From contig JACPCS010000136.1 of the NCBI GenBank assembly GCA_016184455.1, positions 29,065 to 93,064 on the forward strand: a stretch of DNA of 64,000 nucleotides, read 5' to 3'. The position numbers and the translations under genes were made by a program. The stretch comes from Acidobacteriota bacterium. Its GTDB lineage: Bacteria > Acidobacteriota > Vicinamibacteria > Vicinamibacterales > UBA2999. Shown here piece after piece: positions 9,398 to 19,688 of this stretch. Position 1 is the first letter of the stretch. Each line of letters opens with the position of its first letter. Under the pieces are notes generated by a model. The model had not been told where the DNA came from, searched no databases, and saw only the letters and a list, made by a program, of their open reading frames with translations.

Positions 9398-9991
9398 GTG
9401 GAACATCCCTCAACGGCCGTCCTTCTATCGGCCGGCCTCGACAGCGCCGTCCTCGCGGCCGCGGAGGCCAGGCGGGGTCGCGTGCAGCCGATCTACGTCA
9501 GCGCCGGTCTCGCGTGGGAAGCCGGGGAGCTGGCCGCGCTCGAGCGCCTGCTCGCTCAGGCGCCGTTTGCGGGCGTGCTGGCGCCGCTCGCGCATCTGAC
9601 GTTCACCGTCGCCGATCTCTACCCGGCGACGCACTGGGCGCTCCGCGGCGAGCCGCCTGCCTTCGATACACCCGACGAGGACGTCTATCTGACCGGACGC
9701 AACGTGGCGCTGCTCAGCAAGGCGGCGATCTACTGCGCGCGGCACGGCATCAGCCGGCTCGCGCTCGCGCCGCTGGCGGGCAACCCGTTTCCCGACGCGA
9801 CGGCCGAGTTCTTCGAGACGATGGCGCGCGCGCTCTCGCTCGGCCTCCAGCATCCGCTCGTCGTGGAGGCCCCGTTTGCGTCGAGGGAGAAGAGCGAGGT
9901 GATCCGCCTCGGCCTCGAACTGGGCGTCCCGCTCGCGCTGACCCTGTCGTGCATGAACCCGCACGACGGCGCCGTCGCGCCAATCCGCTAG
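9398..9991 (+). CDS. queC: 7-cyano-7-deazaguanine synthase-like protein, C-terminally truncated
   Basis: VLLSAGLDSAVLAAAEA P-loop, YLTGRNVALLSKAAIYC, PLALTLSCMNPHDG; the usual C-terminal CxxC zinc motif after SCMNP is missing; stop TAG is the start of a repeat element. Confidence 0.75.
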   Translation: MEHPSTAVLLSAGLDSAVLAAAEARRGRVQPIYVSAGLAWEAGELAALERLLAQAPFAGVLAPLAHLTFTVADLYPATHWALRGEPPAFDTPDEDVYLTGRNVALLSKAAIYCARHGISRLALAPLAGNPFPDATAEFFETMARALSLGLQHPLVVEAPFASREKSEVIRLGLELGVPLALTLSCMNPHDGAVAPIR

Positions 9992-10093
9992 CGCATTTTT
10001 CAAATGCGTCTAGCGCGGATTTGTGGGGCGAGCCTTTCAGGCTCGCCTCGCGAACCCGAAGGGTTCGCGCCACAGAAACGACATCCGCGCTAG
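9989..10093. repeat. three-hairpin palindromic repeat element, copy A
   Basis: CTAGCGCGGAT...ATCCGCGCTAG outer stem; inner hairpins CGCATTT-TTC-AAATGCG, GGCGAGCCT-TTC-AGGCTCGCC, GCGAACCC-GAA-GGGTTCGC; 98/99 identical to copy at 23767. Confidence 0.95.
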
Positions 10094-10170
10094 AGCGGCC
10101 GCCGGAGACCCGCCAGGCACCGTGCAGATCCGAGGGTCTGCCAACGGCCAATGGCGGTAGGATCGGGCCC

Positions 10171-11031
10171 GTGAATCGGGTGCTGCGGTCCTGTGGCGCC
10201 TGTGCCGCCGCGACGCTCGTCGTCGTCGGTGCGGCCGCGTGTTCGGTGCGATCGGCGCAGCCGACCGCGGGAGCCCCGTCGCCCCCTGAAGAGCTCGTCA
10301 GCGCCCTGCCGCCCCCTGCGCCACCTGCACCGCCCGGTCCACCTGCGGCGCGAAACGGTGGTGGTCTGGCCACATCGCCGCCCGCAGCCCCGGCGGCGCG
10401 AAACGGGGGGCCGCCGTCGCCCGCGCCTCCGCCAGGGCCAACCACCAGCACTGCGCCGCCGCCGCAGGTCGAGATCGTGCCGCCGCCGACGCCTGCGACG
10501 GCCGCGCCGCCGAAGCGGGCAGCGCCGCCCGTGTCGCCGCCCGCTCCGCTGCCGCCGGACAAGGCCATCGCTCCGCCTGCGTCGCCGCCGACTGGAACCG
10601 CGCCTCAGCCACCGTCGACGCCCGACCGCGCACCGGCATCGCTCGACGCTCCTCGCGACGGCGCACCCGCCGCAGCCCCAGCGGCCTTAGCGCCGCTCTT
10701 CCCCCTGTGGGCCTACATCGGCACCGCGATCTTTGGCGCGCTGCTCGTTCTGATTGTGCTGATTGCGACGCTGGTGCGGACGACCCCGTACGACGAGACG
10801 CAGCAGCCGGTCATCAGGACGGCGCTCGCGCTGGGCTGCGCGTGCGTGGCGGTGCTGCTGCCTGGCGCCGCCCACATCAAGGTTACCGAAGCGGAAACGG
10901 AAATCGGAAAGGCGGCGTCCGAATTCTCCGGCCCTCTGGCGCTATTCTTCTTGGTCTTCTGGTTCTACAAGCCGCCCTTCCAGGCACGCGACAAGAACGC
11001 GAAGAAGAACGCCGCCGCGCCGCAGGTCTGA
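10171..11031 (+). CDS. proline/alanine-rich lipoprotein-like protein with C-terminal membrane segments
   Basis: VNRVLRSCGACAAATLVVVGAAACS lipobox-like start, long Pro/Ala-rich linker, two C-terminal hydrophobic helices. Confidence 0.6.
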   Translation: MNRVLRSCGACAAATLVVVGAAACSVRSAQPTAGAPSPPEELVSALPPPAPPAPPGPPAARNGGGLATSPPAAPAARNGGPPSPAPPPGPTTSTAPPPQVEIVPPPTPATAAPPKRAAPPVSPPAPLPPDKAIAPPASPPTGTAPQPPSTPDRAPASLDAPRDGAPAAAPAALAPLFPLWAYIGTAIFGALLVLIVLIATLVRTTPYDETQQPVIRTALALGCACVAVLLPGAAHIKVTEAETEIGKAASEFSGPLALFFLVFWFYKPPFQARDKNAKKNAAAPQV

Positions 11032-11109
11032 GCCCGCCGCGCAGACGCTCAAGCGCCTGCCTTCGACCAGGCGGGACGCGCGACGCCTGCGGGACCGGAG
11101 CGCCACGCG

Positions 11110-11215
11110 TATTCCTGGATCAGCCTGGCTCCCGAGGGTCGCAGGGCAGCGGTCGTCTACGACGGAGGCATCTGGATTCACGACCTCGAGCGCGGCATGA
11201 GCGTCCCGCTCGCGC
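11110..11215 (+). pseudogene. relic of beta-propeller (WD40/TolB-like) segment
   Basis: YSWISLAPEGRRAAVVYDGGIWIHDLERGMSVPL reads as one propeller blade without flanking gene. Confidence 0.4.
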
Positions 11216-11291
11216 CGGAATATCGCAGCGGTGCGAGAGGCTTTCCTCTCTGCGCCCTGAGATGGGCGCTGGCCGGCACCGCACGCCGCGC

Positions 11292-12178
<887 letters not shown>

Positions 12179-12185
12179 ACGCGTT

Positions 12186-14342
12186 CTACTGAGTGTTCGT
12201 CGTGTTCCCGCCGCGGAACACGAGCCACGTTCCCGCGAGCGGCTGCTGTTCCACGCCTGGCTTCGACCAGTCGCATACGCCCGCCGGGAAGATCCGCCGC
12301 AGGCGCGCCAGCTCGTCGGCCGTGAAGCCCGCGTAGTCGGCCGCGGCAATCGGCTTCAACTGGCACTTGACCACGTCGTTCGAGATCGGCACGCCCGCGA
12401 CGCCGCGCGGGAACGAGTACGCCGGATAGATCTCATGGCAGCGGCCCGCCCGGTACTGCAGCGGCTCGACGACCTTCTGCGGCGTGGCGTCCTGCGTCCA
12501 GCACGCATCTACCAGGTCCACCGGCTTGGCGCGGCGAAGCTTCGCGATGGGCGAATCGGACGAGGTGTCGCGCGAGACGTTCGTCAGCCACTCGTCCATC
12601 TGCGCGAGCGCCTGCACGAGCACCGGGCTGGTCGTGTCGAAATCGCCGTGCCGGCGGTCCTCGACGAGCATCACCATGTTGTCGGAGTAGCCGTTTGCCT
12701 TCTCGAGCCGCGCGCGCGTCGAGAACGAGTGGAAGCGCAGGTGCACGTCGCCGCCGGGCAGATCGTCGTAATACGTGCGGTAGTCGATGATCGGCGTGGC
12801 CTTCAGACCGCCGCCGCCATTGCCCATGCGGCCGGTCCGGTACGCGGCGCGCGTCGCTTCCAGGTCGGCCGCCATCCGCTGCGGCACCACGCTGCCGTCG
12901 AGGTCGAAGCCCCCGATCTTTTCGTTCAGATCGAGGAACTGCTCGCTCGTGATGACGCCCGCGTTGAGCGCCTCGAAGCCGTACTGGATGCCCACGTTGT
13001 CGAGCGGCCGGCGGGCGAAGCCGGTCTTCGGATCGCGGCCGTAGACGACCGCGCCATGGTCCCAGATGGTGCAGCGCGCGCCCTTGGGATTACTGGCCGG
13101 GTGGTACCGGTGCTCCGGCGTGAGCCCTTCAGGACACCGTTCCGTCGCACTGAACCGTCCCGCGCGCACGCGCGACAGGTTCTCGATCGTCGCCACCGTC
13201 CCAAACCCCGCCACCGCGCGCTTCTGCTCGTCGGTGAAGGGCACGCCGGCATTCTTCTGGAAGTACGTCAGCAGCAGACGGCTGTCGCCGCTGCTCGTCG
13301 CGCTCGCAAACGGCGTGTCCATGAAGCTGCGCCCCGTGATCAGCCCGTCGAGCAGGCCCGGATAGTTGTCGGCGATCTGGTACTGCTGGATTGCGCCGCC
13401 GGAGGAGCCCCAGCCGATCGTGAAGAGCGGCACCCCGTACGCCTCGATGAACCGCTCCTTCACCATCATCATCGTCTCGGCGGAGATCAGATCGTTGCAG
13501 TTGTTCCCCGCCACGGTCAGCGACGCCGACGCGACCGCGTATCCCTGGCGCAGGTGATGGTCGTCCATGACGCCGCCGGTGGAGGCGCCCTGCTGATACC
13601 AGCCCGGCTCGCAGCCGCCGCCAAATGTGAAGATCAGCTTGCCGTTCCATGCGGGAGACCGCACGGCAAAGGTGGGCGCCGGATCGGCGGCCGGATTGTG
13701 CAGCATGGCGATCTGATAGATCGCGCGATTGATGGTGCCGGTCTCGATCCGCACGATGTACGGCACCTGCCGCCCGTTGACCGCCACCATCGCGACGTCG
13801 GGCGGGGCCGCTTGTGGATCCGCGAGCGTCTTCAGGTCGCGGCCGCTGCCGGTCCGGTAGACGTAGTCGACGCGCGTGGCAATCGAGCAGCTCGCATCGA
13901 GCGGCCGGCTCAGCGTACCGCCCGACTGCAGCTTGAACCGCTCGGTCATGCAGACGAACGGCTGTTCCTGGGGCGAGGAGAGCACGGGGCCCGTGATCGG
14001 ATGGTTCACGAGCGTCAACCGCGCCGACGCGCTGATGGAGGTCGCCATCACCTGACTGCTACCGGGCGCCAGGCCGGAAATCACGCCGGTGAGCGATCGG
14101 CCGCTCGCATCCGCCCGCAATTGCGCGGTGACGTCGGCGCCGTTGAGCGAGACGCGGACATCGCCGGCGTTCAGACCCGCCGGGACGTCGACTCGCACCA
14201 GCGCGTCCCCGCCGGTCACGAAGTCGGGCCGCGACGAGAGGGCCCGCAGTTGGAGCCCGTTCCCCTGTGCACGAATGGCGGTTCCGGCCGCGAGAAGGAT
14301 GGCAGCCGCGGAGAGGACCACAGACGACGACAGCCGGGACAT
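12186..14342 (-). CDS. DUF6351 family secreted protein
   Basis: Signal peptide; LSSRPDFVTGGDALVRVDVP..., GWGSSGGAIQQYQIADNYPGLLDGL (nucleophile-elbow-like). Confidence 0.75.
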   Translation of the reverse strand: MSRLSSSVVLSAAAILLAAGTAIRAQGNGLQLRALSSRPDFVTGGDALVRVDVPAGLNAGDVRVSLNGADVTAQLRADASGRSLTGVISGLAPGSSQVMATSISASARLTLVNHPITGPVLSSPQEQPFVCMTERFKLQSGGTLSRPLDASCSIATRVDYVYRTGSGRDLKTLADPQAAPPDVAMVAVNGRQVPYIVRIETGTINRAIYQIAMLHNPAADPAPTFAVRSPAWNGKLIFTFGGGCEPGWYQQGASTGGVMDDHHLRQGYAVASASLTVAGNNCNDLISAETMMMVKERFIEAYGVPLFTIGWGSSGGAIQQYQIADNYPGLLDGLITGRSFMDTPFASATSSGDSRLLLTYFQKNAGVPFTDEQKRAVAGFGTVATIENLSRVRAGRFSATERCPEGLTPEHRYHPASNPKGARCTIWDHGAVVYGRDPKTGFARRPLDNVGIQYGFEALNAGVITSEQFLDLNEKIGGFDLDGSVVPQRMAADLEATRAAYRTGRMGNGGGGLKATPIIDYRTYYDDLPGGDVHLRFHSFSTRARLEKANGYSDNMVMLVEDRRHGDFDTTSPVLVQALAQMDEWLTNVSRDTSSDSPIAKLRRAKPVDLVDACWTQDATPQKVVEPLQYRAGRCHEIYPAYSFPRGVAGVPISNDVVKCQLKPIAAADYAGFTADELARLRRIFPAGVCDWSKPGVEQQPLAGTWLVFRGGNTTNTQ

Positions 14343-14363
14343 CAGGCCTCCTTTTCGACATTT

Positions 14364-14432
14364 GTGATGTGTGATTGTTGATTTGTGATTCCCTGCCTTG
14401 AAATCACGAATCGCCAATCGCACATCACGAAT
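14364..14432. repeat. degenerate inverted word repeat (GTGATTTGTGATT-type)
   Basis: CATTTGTGATGTGTGATTGTTGATTTGTGATT vs reverse complement of right arm CATTCGTGATGTGCGATTGGCGATTCGTGATT. Confidence 0.85.
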
Positions 14433-14473
14433 GGCCGGGCCTGATTATAGTCTTCGTCCGGGTGCTCTAGGCC

Positions 14474-14611
14474 TCAGAAGCCCTCAACGTAAGGTGCCGA
14501 CGCATCGCCGAAGAACCAGAGCGCCGCCAGCGTGAGAATCGCCAGCAGAATCACGACCAGCAGCGCAGGAAGGAGGCGGGAGCGTCGCTTGACGATGGAG
14601 ATCTCCTGCAT
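14474..14611 (-). CDS. small single-pass membrane protein (45 aa)
   Basis: MQEISIVKRRSRLLPALLVVILLAILTLAALWFFGDASAPYVEGF; below ORF-track cutoff. Confidence 0.5.
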   Translation of the reverse strand: MQEISIVKRRSRLLPALLVVILLAILTLAALWFFGDASAPYVEGF

Positions 14612-14614
14612 GCG

Positions 14615-15202
14615 TCACCTCTGTCCAAGCGGCGGCTCGTCGGTCGCGCGGTTCACGACGACCTCGTCGTGCATCCGCTCCTCACGGCCGATCGGCCGAC
14701 GTTCGACCACGATTTCTTCTTCCGCCACCGGAATCCGCACTGACTCGCCAGGACGAAGGTCGTCGATGGCGTGAGCGATCTCCTCGCCGCGCACGTGCCG
14801 CGTGATCGGCGTTCCTCGGCCAGGCTCGCCGCGGCGCCACCAGCGATCCCAGAACTCGCGCTGGTGCCGTTCGCGCGCGGTGCGAAGCTCGTTCACCCAC
14901 CCGGGCGCGATGTCGTCGACGACGACCTGGCGCCCCTGCCGGTGGGCGCGCTCGACGGGCACCATGACGTGCGGATCCTCGCCGCGAAAGTCGAACAGCT
15001 TGTGGTCGAGCTCGACGTCGAGATAGGTGGCGGACATGCGGTCGGTGTCGACGATGAGGTCCTTGACCTCGCCCACGGCACGTCCGTCGCGGTTGACGAC
15101 GGTCCAGCCGCGCGGATCCGGCTCGTTCCGGGCCACGTCGTACTCCCGCATCCGTGACAGGCGTTCCATCCGGCGGACCGACGCGTCGCGATCGGCTCTC
15201 AT
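14615..15202 (-). CDS. PRC-barrel domain protein with DUF2382-like C-terminus
   Basis: GWTVVNRDGRAVGEVKDLIVDTDRMSATYLDVEL; C-terminal RIPVAEEEIVVERRPIGREER. Confidence 0.75.
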   Translation of the reverse strand: MRADRDASVRRMERLSRMREYDVARNEPDPRGWTVVNRDGRAVGEVKDLIVDTDRMSATYLDVELDHKLFDFRGEDPHVMVPVERAHRQGRQVVVDDIAPGWVNELRTARERHQREFWDRWWRRGEPGRGTPITRHVRGEEIAHAIDDLRPGESVRIPVAEEEIVVERRPIGREERMHDEVVVNRATDEPPLGQR

Positions 15203-15269
15203 GGTGTGAGCCCTCCCCTCGAGGTGTGCGACGCGATGAGTGGGTGCAAGCCGGGTACCCGGCCGCTGT

Positions 15270-16469
15270 TCAGGTGCGTGCGGGACTGAAGACGTCCTGT
15301 CCGTCGATGAAGGTGCGAACCACACGGAACCCGCGGTCGAGCACGACGAGATCGGCGACGGCGCCCTCCGCGATGAATCCGAATCCGGTCAGTCCCAGCT
15401 CGCGCGCCGGTGTGGTGGCGCAGAGCACGGCCGCGTCCACGACCGACAGGCCGAAGCTGGTCACGATCGTGCGGAACGCCCGCTCCATCGTGAGTGTGCT
15501 GCCCGCGAGCGTACCTTCGTCGAGCACGGCGGCCTGATCGGTGACGCGGATCCGCCGCCCACCGAGACGCGCGGTCGATCCGACGGGCAGGCCGGCGCCC
15601 GCGGTGGCGTCGGTGATCGCCATCGTGCGCGCCGTACCTTTCGCGGCGATCGCCATCCGGCTCATGACCGGGTGCACGTGGTACCCGTCGCAGATCAGCT
15701 CAGCGGCGATGTCGTCGCTCGCCAGGACGGCGCCGGCGAGCCCGGGCGCCCGATGCGTCATCGGGGTCATCCGGTTGAACAGGTGCGTGGCATGTCGGGC
15801 GCCCGCGTCCATCGCCGCCACCGCCTGATCGAGGTCGGCACCGGAATGGCCGAGCGACACGCGGTGGCCGCCCGCCACGAGCGTGCGCACCAGATCGAGC
15901 GCGCCCGGCAGCTCGGGCGCCAGCGTGACAATGCCGACATCGGGCCGCGCTGCCGCGATCACGTCGAGGATGTCGCGCGCCGAAAAATCACCCTCGTCGA
16001 GGGCCCCCGGACCTTGGGGCGGCAACCGGAGGCACTCGGCCGGCTGCGCGCCGCGGTACTCCGGGTTGATGAAGTTGCTCTCCAGATGCGCCGGCAGCAC
16101 ACGCGCGCTCGCCGGCGCACGCGCGGCGCGCGCCCGTGCCACCTGCGCGAGCACCGCCCGCAGCGCTGCCGGCGGGCACGCCGTCGTCGTGGGACAGAAC
16201 GCCGTGACGCCGTGTCGCGGCAGCCGCGCGGCGATCGCCGCGATCGGATCGCCCTCGTCCAGCGTGTCGAACCCGCCGATGCCGTGGACGTGCACGTCGA
16301 CGAAGCCGGGCACGACGTAGCAGTCGCGCGCGTCGACAACGGTCGCGCCCGCCACGTCGGCGCGGTCGCGCGGCTCGACGGCCGCCAGGCGCGCGCCGTC
16401 GATGATGAGCGATCCACCGGCGAGCAGGCGATCCGGCAGAACGAGATCGCCGCCCGACAGGACGATCAT
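15270..16469 (-). CDS. nagA: N-acetylglucosamine-6-phosphate deacetylase
   Basis: VVPGFVDVHVHGIGGFDTLD, HLESNFINPEYRGAQP, THLFNRMTPMTHRAPG, AMAITDATAGAGLP. Confidence 0.9.
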   Translation of the reverse strand: MIVLSGGDLVLPDRLLAGGSLIIDGARLAAVEPRDRADVAGATVVDARDCYVVPGFVDVHVHGIGGFDTLDEGDPIAAIAARLPRHGVTAFCPTTTACPPAALRAVLAQVARARAARAPASARVLPAHLESNFINPEYRGAQPAECLRLPPQGPGALDEGDFSARDILDVIAAARPDVGIVTLAPELPGALDLVRTLVAGGHRVSLGHSGADLDQAVAAMDAGARHATHLFNRMTPMTHRAPGLAGAVLASDDIAAELICDGYHVHPVMSRMAIAAKGTARTMAITDATAGAGLPVGSTARLGGRRIRVTDQAAVLDEGTLAGSTLTMERAFRTIVTSFGLSVVDAAVLCATTPARELGLTGFGFIAEGAVADLVVLDRGFRVVRTFIDGQDVFSPART

Positions 16470-16879
16470 TCAGCCAGGTGTCCCGGCCAGTCGACGTTCA
16501 GGTGCAGCTTCTGGCCGTCGAGGGCGACGGGCGTGCGAAACATGTCGTCGAGCCGCTTCAGCAGGCCGATGAAGCCGGGCTCGGTCGGGGCCGTCAGGAC
16601 GATGACGCCGCCGCTCTCCGCGGGCGGGAACTTCTGGTCGTCCAGGTAATCGCGATCGAGCGTCAGGAGCGTGCGGCCGAGCTGACGCGCGAGCCGGTAG
16701 TGTTCGCCGTCACGCGCGCGGCGGAGATCTTCGTGCTCGAGCACGAAGAGGACGTCCCAGTGCAGGCGGACGCGCATGAACGAGACGAGCCCGGCGGGCA
16801 CGTTGGCGTCGACATAGAGCCGCGGCTGGCCTGCGATGCGCCCCGCGTGTGGCCCGAGCTCCGACGCCAGTGTCCCCAT
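16466..16879 (-). CDS. DUF5615-like PIN-fold protein
   Basis: LYVDANVPAGLVSFMR...LTLDRDYLDDQKFPP. Confidence 0.6.
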   Translation of the reverse strand: MGTLASELGPHAGRIAGQPRLYVDANVPAGLVSFMRVRLHWDVLFVLEHEDLRRARDGEHYRLARQLGRTLLTLDRDYLDDQKFPPAESGGVIVLTAPTEPGFIGLLKRLDDMFRTPVALDGQKLHLNVDWPGHLAE

Positions 16880-18049
16880 CTACCGGTGTCTCTCCAGATC
16901 GGACATCGTCTCGACCGGATCGCCGACCGCGGGATGCTCCCGCCTGGCGATCGCCGCCTCCCGCTTGAGCGCGGCGACCAGCTCGTCGCGCGTGTGCACC
17001 AGCTCCTTGCGCGGGCGGCGTCCGTGCGAGGAGCCGACGGCGTACTCGCAGAAGAGCGGAAAGGCGATCGTCGAGTCGCAGTAGGCGACGACCGTGTCGG
17101 GCAGGACGCCGGGATTGACCTTGCCCCAACTCACGGCTTCCGACGGCGTCGCGCCCGAGAGGCCGCCCCACACGACCTGATCGGTCGTGATCTGGATGAA
17201 GTAGTCGTTCCCGCCCTTGGGAATGCCGTAGACCTCCCACAGCGTCGGCTGTCCCTGCAGGTAGAAGTTCTTCGGCGATCCTCCGCCGAGGATCACGCAG
17301 CCGTTCTTCTTGCCCGCGAGGATGAACGCGCACACCTCGTTGACATCCTTGTTCGGATCGATCATCAGCGCACGGCCGTTCATCAGCTCGTGATACGCGA
17401 GGTTCATGCCGATGGAGCTGTCGCCCGGCGACGAGGTGTAGATGGGGACGCCGAACGCCGCGGCCGCCGCCACCATCGAGTGCTGCTGGCATCCGGGCTG
17501 CCGTTCGCGCAGGTCGCACCCGAGCGCGTAGTGCAGCTCCGCCGTCGAGACCGGGCCGTTGACGCCCCACCGCACCAGGAAATCACGGATGTAGGCGTCG
17601 GTTTCGAGCAGCACCGACGCCGGAAACAGCACGTCGTAGATGCGGATGACGCCCTCTTCATAGAGCGCCACGTCGTCGACGAACGGCGATCCGCGGTGCA
17701 GCGTGAAGTTCAGCGCGTAGTGGAGGTCGTGATAGAGGTTCGCGCCGGTGCTGATGACGAAATCGACCAGCCCGCGCTCCATCAGCTCCACGACGCAGCC
17801 GCCGAGGCCCGCCGGCGTCATCGCGCCGGCGATGGTCAGGCCGATCATCGTGTCGTGCTCCGGCAGGAGCATCTTGTCGGTGAAGATGCGGCAGGCCTCG
17901 CCGAGACGCGCGGCGTTGAACGCCTGAAAGCCCTCCTCAATCAGCTGCCGGATGTCGGCGCTCCCGCGCGGCCGGTAGTAGCGGATCGCCTTGCCGGAGA
18001 GGTAATCGACGCGGCCCTGGCGTGGCGCGCCCGGAGCTCGGTGGGGCAC
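16880..18049 (-). CDS. deoxyhypusine synthase-like protein
   Basis: TIAGAMTPAGLGGCVVELMERGLVDFVISTGANLYHDLHYAL, PIYTSSPGDSSIGMNLAY, GCVILGGGSPKNFYLQGQP. Confidence 0.88.
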   Translation of the reverse strand: MPHRAPGAPRQGRVDYLSGKAIRYYRPRGSADIRQLIEEGFQAFNAARLGEACRIFTDKMLLPEHDTMIGLTIAGAMTPAGLGGCVVELMERGLVDFVISTGANLYHDLHYALNFTLHRGSPFVDDVALYEEGVIRIYDVLFPASVLLETDAYIRDFLVRWGVNGPVSTAELHYALGCDLRERQPGCQQHSMVAAAAAFGVPIYTSSPGDSSIGMNLAYHELMNGRALMIDPNKDVNEVCAFILAGKKNGCVILGGGSPKNFYLQGQPTLWEVYGIPKGGNDYFIQITTDQVVWGGLSGATPSEAVSWGKVNPGVLPDTVVAYCDSTIAFPLFCEYAVGSSHGRRPRKELVHTRDELVAALKREAAIARREHPAVGDPVETMSDLERHR

Positions 18050-18110
18050 GGTGTCTAGCTTACCCCGACTGTCGCAGCAGCGCCCCGCGACCGATAAGAG
18101 AGGCGGATTC

Positions 18111-19445
18111 GTGGACGAGAGCACTCTGACCGCCCGGCGCCCTGCCGCCGCCATGACACGGTCTGATCCGACCCCGGACGAGGAAGCCCGTTTTCGGACG
18201 CTGGTGCAGTCGCCGCTGCGCGCGGGCCTGCTGCGGTTCCTGCACGCCCGCACCGGGGAGGGCTTCGACGTCGATTCGCTGATGGCCGTGTTCGGCCGGA
18301 TGCGCGGCGACGTCGACAACTGCCTCGCGGAGCTGGTCGACTTCGGCGTGGTCGCGCGCGTGCCCGGCCCGCCGCCGCGGTACGCCGCCAAGCGGCCCGA
18401 TCATCCCGAACGCGGGGAGCTCCTCGATCAGTTCCTCGAGCGGCGGGCCGCGATCAGCGCCGAGGACCAGGCGCCGTCGGTGCAGCGGTTCCGGGAAATG
18501 ATCGGCCGCGACGAGAAGATGCTGATCGTCTTCGAGTGGATCCGCACGGCGGCCAAGTCGGACATCTCGGTCCTGATCCTCGGCCCGACCGGTTCGGGCA
18601 AGGAGGTCGTGGCCCGGATGATCCACGAGCTGAGCCGCCGCGGGAAGGAGCGCTTCCAGGCGGTCAACTGCGCCGCGCTGCCCGACACGCTGTTCGAATC
18701 GGAGCTGTTCGGGTACGAGAAGGGGGCCTTTACCGGCGCGCACGATCGCAAGCCGGGCCGCCTGGAGCTGGCCGACCGCGGGACGCTCTTCCTCGACGAG
18801 ATCGGCGACCTCTCGCTCGTCGCGCAGGCCAAGCTGCTGCGCGCGCTGGAAGATCGCCGCTTCGAACGCCTCGGCGGCCAGAAGTCGGTGCACGTCGACT
18901 TCCGCCTCATCTCCGCCACGAACCGGCCCCTCGACCTGTTCGTCCGCGATGGCCGCTTCCGCGAAGACCTGTATTACCGGATCAATGCGTTTGCGATCCG
19001 GCTGCCGTCGCTGCGCGAGCGCCCGATCGATATTCCCGTCCTCGCGTCGCGCTTTCTGGCGCGCTACTGCACGGCGAACGGCCTGCCGCTCGACGCCAAG
19101 GTGTTCTCCACCGAAGCGATCGCGCAGCTCCAGGCGTATCCATGGCCGGGCAACATCCGCGAGCTCGAGAGCACGGTGTCGCGCGCCGCCCTCTCGGCGC
19201 CCGGACGCATCATCCGCGGCAACGACGTGGAGTTCCTGCACGAGCACGCCGCGCACGAGGCGTTTGCACCGCCGCGCCTGCCGACGCTGCGCGAAGCGGA
19301 GCGGGCCCATGTCGTACGCGTCCTCGAAGCCACCTCCTGGAACAAGAAGGAGGCGGCACGGATCCTCGAGATCAGCCGCGGCACGCTGTACCGCAAGATC
19401 GTCGAGTACGGCCTCGACGACCCGAAGCGGTCGCCCGGGGCGTAA
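18111..19445 (+). CDS. sigma-54-dependent AAA+ transcriptional regulator with N-terminal winged-helix-like region
   Basis: LGPTGSGKEVVARMIH, ESELFGYEKGAFTGAHDR (GAFTGA), FRLISATNRPL, C-terminal Fis-like HTH AARILEISRGTLYRKIVEYGL. Confidence 0.9.
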   Translation: MDESTLTARRPAAAMTRSDPTPDEEARFRTLVQSPLRAGLLRFLHARTGEGFDVDSLMAVFGRMRGDVDNCLAELVDFGVVARVPGPPPRYAAKRPDHPERGELLDQFLERRAAISAEDQAPSVQRFREMIGRDEKMLIVFEWIRTAAKSDISVLILGPTGSGKEVVARMIHELSRRGKERFQAVNCAALPDTLFESELFGYEKGAFTGAHDRKPGRLELADRGTLFLDEIGDLSLVAQAKLLRALEDRRFERLGGQKSVHVDFRLISATNRPLDLFVRDGRFREDLYYRINAFAIRLPSLRERPIDIPVLASRFLARYCTANGLPLDAKVFSTEAIAQLQAYPWPGNIRELESTVSRAALSAPGRIIRGNDVEFLHEHAAHEAFAPPRLPTLREAERAHVVRVLEATSWNKKEAARILEISRGTLYRKIVEYGLDDPKRSPGA

Positions 19446-19688
19446 CCCCTTCGCCCATCCTGAGGCGCTCCCCCCGGCGAAACCCATCGGTGTTACATTT
19501 CTGCCTCCCGATCCGTCGATTGGCTGTGCAGTTTCCGCACATTCGCTGCGCACGGCTGCACCGCCCCCGTTACAACCTCCGCGTCGATCGCAGGCTGGAA
19601 GATGCTGACGTTCAACACGTTACGACGGTTGGCGACGGCGGCCGCAAACCTCGGCAATATTCTTGCCCCCGGCCCGACGGCTCTCTCT

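Noticed and set aside
9989-10093. Repeat element as a tRNA-like gene
   Set aside because: Three-stem shape is reminiscent, but there is no anticodon loop, T-loop consensus or 7-bp acceptor stem, and a near-identical second copy sits at 23767.
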